Shown: positions 62,713 to 64,000 of the stretch, in pieces
How positions within the stretch are numbered: the first letter of the stretch is position 1
How the letters are laid out: each line of letters starts with the position of its first letter
Source of the DNA: Lucifuga dentata
Taxonomy: Eukaryota; Chordata; Actinopteri; Ophidiiformes; Bythitidae
Assembly: GCA_014773175.1 (NCBI GenBank)
Contig: VXCM01001329.1
Span: 79,103 to 143,102, forward strand
Direction: 5' to 3'
DNA length: 64,000 nucleotides
Position numbers and translations under genes: made by a program
The notes under the pieces: generated by a model
Seen by the model: only the letters and a program-made list of their open reading frames with translations
The model's database searches: none
What the model was told of the DNA's origin: nothing

Positions 62713-63171
62713 ACACTTCGGAGAAACCTAATTGGCTAGGGTGTCAGGTTTGCTCACACTCCTCCATGATGCCGCTGTCTTCTGGGCATACATCAACTCA
62801 GGATTACTGGCAGACGGAGGTCAGCACATAATCACCTCCATGAATATGGAGGAGGGCCTTTGGGTTTACATGGGAGGACTGCCAAAAATGATAACGACCC
62901 CTCCTCCAGTACCTCCCTTGGGATCCATAAGGTCTCATCTCAAGGTTGTAACTAATACAGAAGCAGTGTGTTATACGGGAGGAGGCAGCACTGGAGATTT
63001 TTTTTTTCTAAAGTCATGATCTGTTTGTGATATTTCCCATAAGGCCTTAGGTATGTACTGAAATGTGATCTGCATAACATCGTCTGAGTTAAACAAAGTT
63101 TCAAAGTTTAACCATTGACCAATATCACTATTGCTTTTTTGAATCGAGCAAAATCTCAGTCCTTTTGCAAC

Positions 63172-63605
63172 TTAAAGGACCATACCAGCTGATTTGCAGG
63201 TTTGAGCCCAATAAATACAACCTGCATACCCATTACGTTACTGCCAACCATTTTAAAAAGCATAAAACTGTGTTTTGTTTTATGTTATTTTGTTCATCTT
63301 ACCTTTCAAAATCAAATGTTTAGGTGAAACCCAGATTAAAACCCAATGTTTCATCTGCTTACACACATGCACAAATGTAGAAGGCAGAGTCGTTTTAGTG
63401 TCTCTGGTAAAAGTAAAATTAAGTAACTTCAATAAAAAATAATAATGCAGCATGATTTGCTTTGATGGATTACCTGTCTCAAGCCCATTTCAAGTCTCTA
63501 TAAGTTTATTGTTATAACTTACTGGAATAAATTCAAACCAATGGCTGACTGGAAGGAAGGAAAAACATTTTGAAAATGTACCACTCCAGTACTATGTTCA
63601 AATGG
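63172..63605 (+). mobile_element. TTAA-type TIR element, copy 11 (right end truncated)
   Basis: It opens 'ttaaaggaccataccagctg', continues through 'acctgcatacccattacgtt', 'tttcaaaatcaaatgtttag' and 'caagtctctataagttt', then 'ccaatggctgactggaagga', and stops after 'ccactccagtactatgttca', where a CCAT-repeat element begins. Confidence 0.86.
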
Positions 63606-63616
63606 TATAAATCAAA

Positions 63617-63815
63617 CATCCATCCATCCATCCATCCATTTTCTAAACCCGTTTGTCCTGTTGAGCGTCACGGGGGGGGGGGGGGGGNATCGCAGGACTG
63701 ACACAGACAGACAAACACATTCACACTCTCATTCACACCTACGGGCAATTTAGAGTTCCCAGTTCACCTGACATGCATGTCTTTGGAGGTGGGAGGAAGC
63801 CGGAGCACCTGGAAT
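63617..63815. mobile_element. Common fish dispersed repeat (CCAT-tailed, non-LTR-like)
   Basis: A (CATC)n run, then 'ttctaaacccgtttgtcctg', a G-run ending in n at 63688, 'gcaggactgacacagacaga', 'cctacgggcaatttagagtt' and 'ggtgggaggaagccggagca'. I recall this sequence as very abundant in percomorph genomes and linked to non-LTR retrotransposon tails. The middle of the usual sequence appears to be missing at the G-run/n. Confidence 0.7.
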
Positions 63816-63882
63816 TAAATTCTTTCTTTCCATTTCACTTTGAATGTAGAAAAGTTCAGAAGGACAAAATCTGCTTACAACT

Positions 63883-64000
63883 CTTCTTCTTCTTTTCCTT
63901 TCGGCTCTCCCTTCAGGGGTCACCACAGCGAATCATCTTCCTCCATCTAACCCTATCCTCTGCCTCCTCTTCTCTCACACCAACTAACTTCATGTCCTCT
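63883..64000 (+). mobile_element. Second common fish non-LTR-like tail (runs off window end)
   Basis: 'ttctttcggctctcccttc'-type sequence followed by 'ggggtcaccacagcgaatca' and 'ctaactt' near the window end. I remember this as the 3' region of a widespread teleost non-LTR element. The exact family is not certain. Confidence 0.55.

Larger units (their letters stand above)
56820..63171. other. Intergenic, no gene
   Basis: It holds CA/GT tracts at 57512-57548 and 57803-57824, a 62-bp duplicated join at 60720-60844, and a CTTT tract at 62674-62711. An open frame of 95 codons at 62732-63019 has no recognisable domain. No splice-supported gene is seen. Confidence 0.6.

Noticed and set aside
62732..63019. 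95-codon plus-strand frame with Gly/Pro-rich C-terminus
   Set aside because: Not matched to any family, single-exon, ends in a T-run; kept only as a candidate conserved non-coding island.
1..64000. CRISPR arrays, operons, phage or plasmid modules
   Set aside because: The spliced vertebrate gene, microsatellites and eukaryotic transposons exclude a prokaryotic source; no regularly spaced short direct repeats were seen.

Overview
The window is vertebrate, almost certainly teleost, nuclear DNA: AT-rich, intron-dominated, full of CA/GA/AAT microsatellites, with a Tc1-like transposase relic, a hAT-type 'CAGTGGTTCTCAAA' element, and non-LTR tails of kinds I recall as common in fish. Only one protein-coding gene can be supported, ANKRD50, on the minus strand. 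I cannot name the species.

ANKRD50 enters from the right. A CpG-rich promoter with a TATA box lies near 34.65-34.68 kb, followed by an inferred non-coding first exon (about 34489-34650) and a 1.7-kb intron. The first coding exon (31999-32570, with 5'UTR to about 32782) carries the start codon and Walker A loop. Coding exon 2 (17898-18130) carries Walker B and a sensor-like motif. The large coding exon 3 (852 down to 1) runs off the left edge where the ankyrin repeats should begin. Splice sites and reading phase agree at both coding junctions. About 530 residues of a protein that is about 1,430 residues in human are inside the window.

The introns (13.9 and 17.0 kb) and the 29-kb upstream flank contain no other gene I can support. 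They hold a previously unnamed (to me) family of about 550-680-bp elements with terminal inverted repeats near 90 bp and apparent TTAA target sites. I count 11 copies or fragments. One copy sits inside another exactly at a TTAA. A further copy is broken by a Tc1-like relic that ends in an 83-bp fold-back palindrome. A second, unrelated 47-bp palindrome sits at 25.7 kb. A second TIR family (29.5 and 41.5 kb) and a hAT element (37.9 kb) are also present.

The assembly needs care. All 18 single 'n' characters lie either in or beside homopolymer runs or between two direct copies of about 60-90 bp, the signature of overlapping contig ends joined without merging. One such join lies inside ANKRD50 coding exon 1 and, being exactly 66 bp, creates a false but in-frame 22-codon duplication.

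The most speculative biological lead is a CpG-rich block at 20.39-20.56 kb inside intron 1. On the minus strand it has an ATG in strong Kozak context and a consensus splice donor, so it could be an unannotated alternative first exon or nested transcript.
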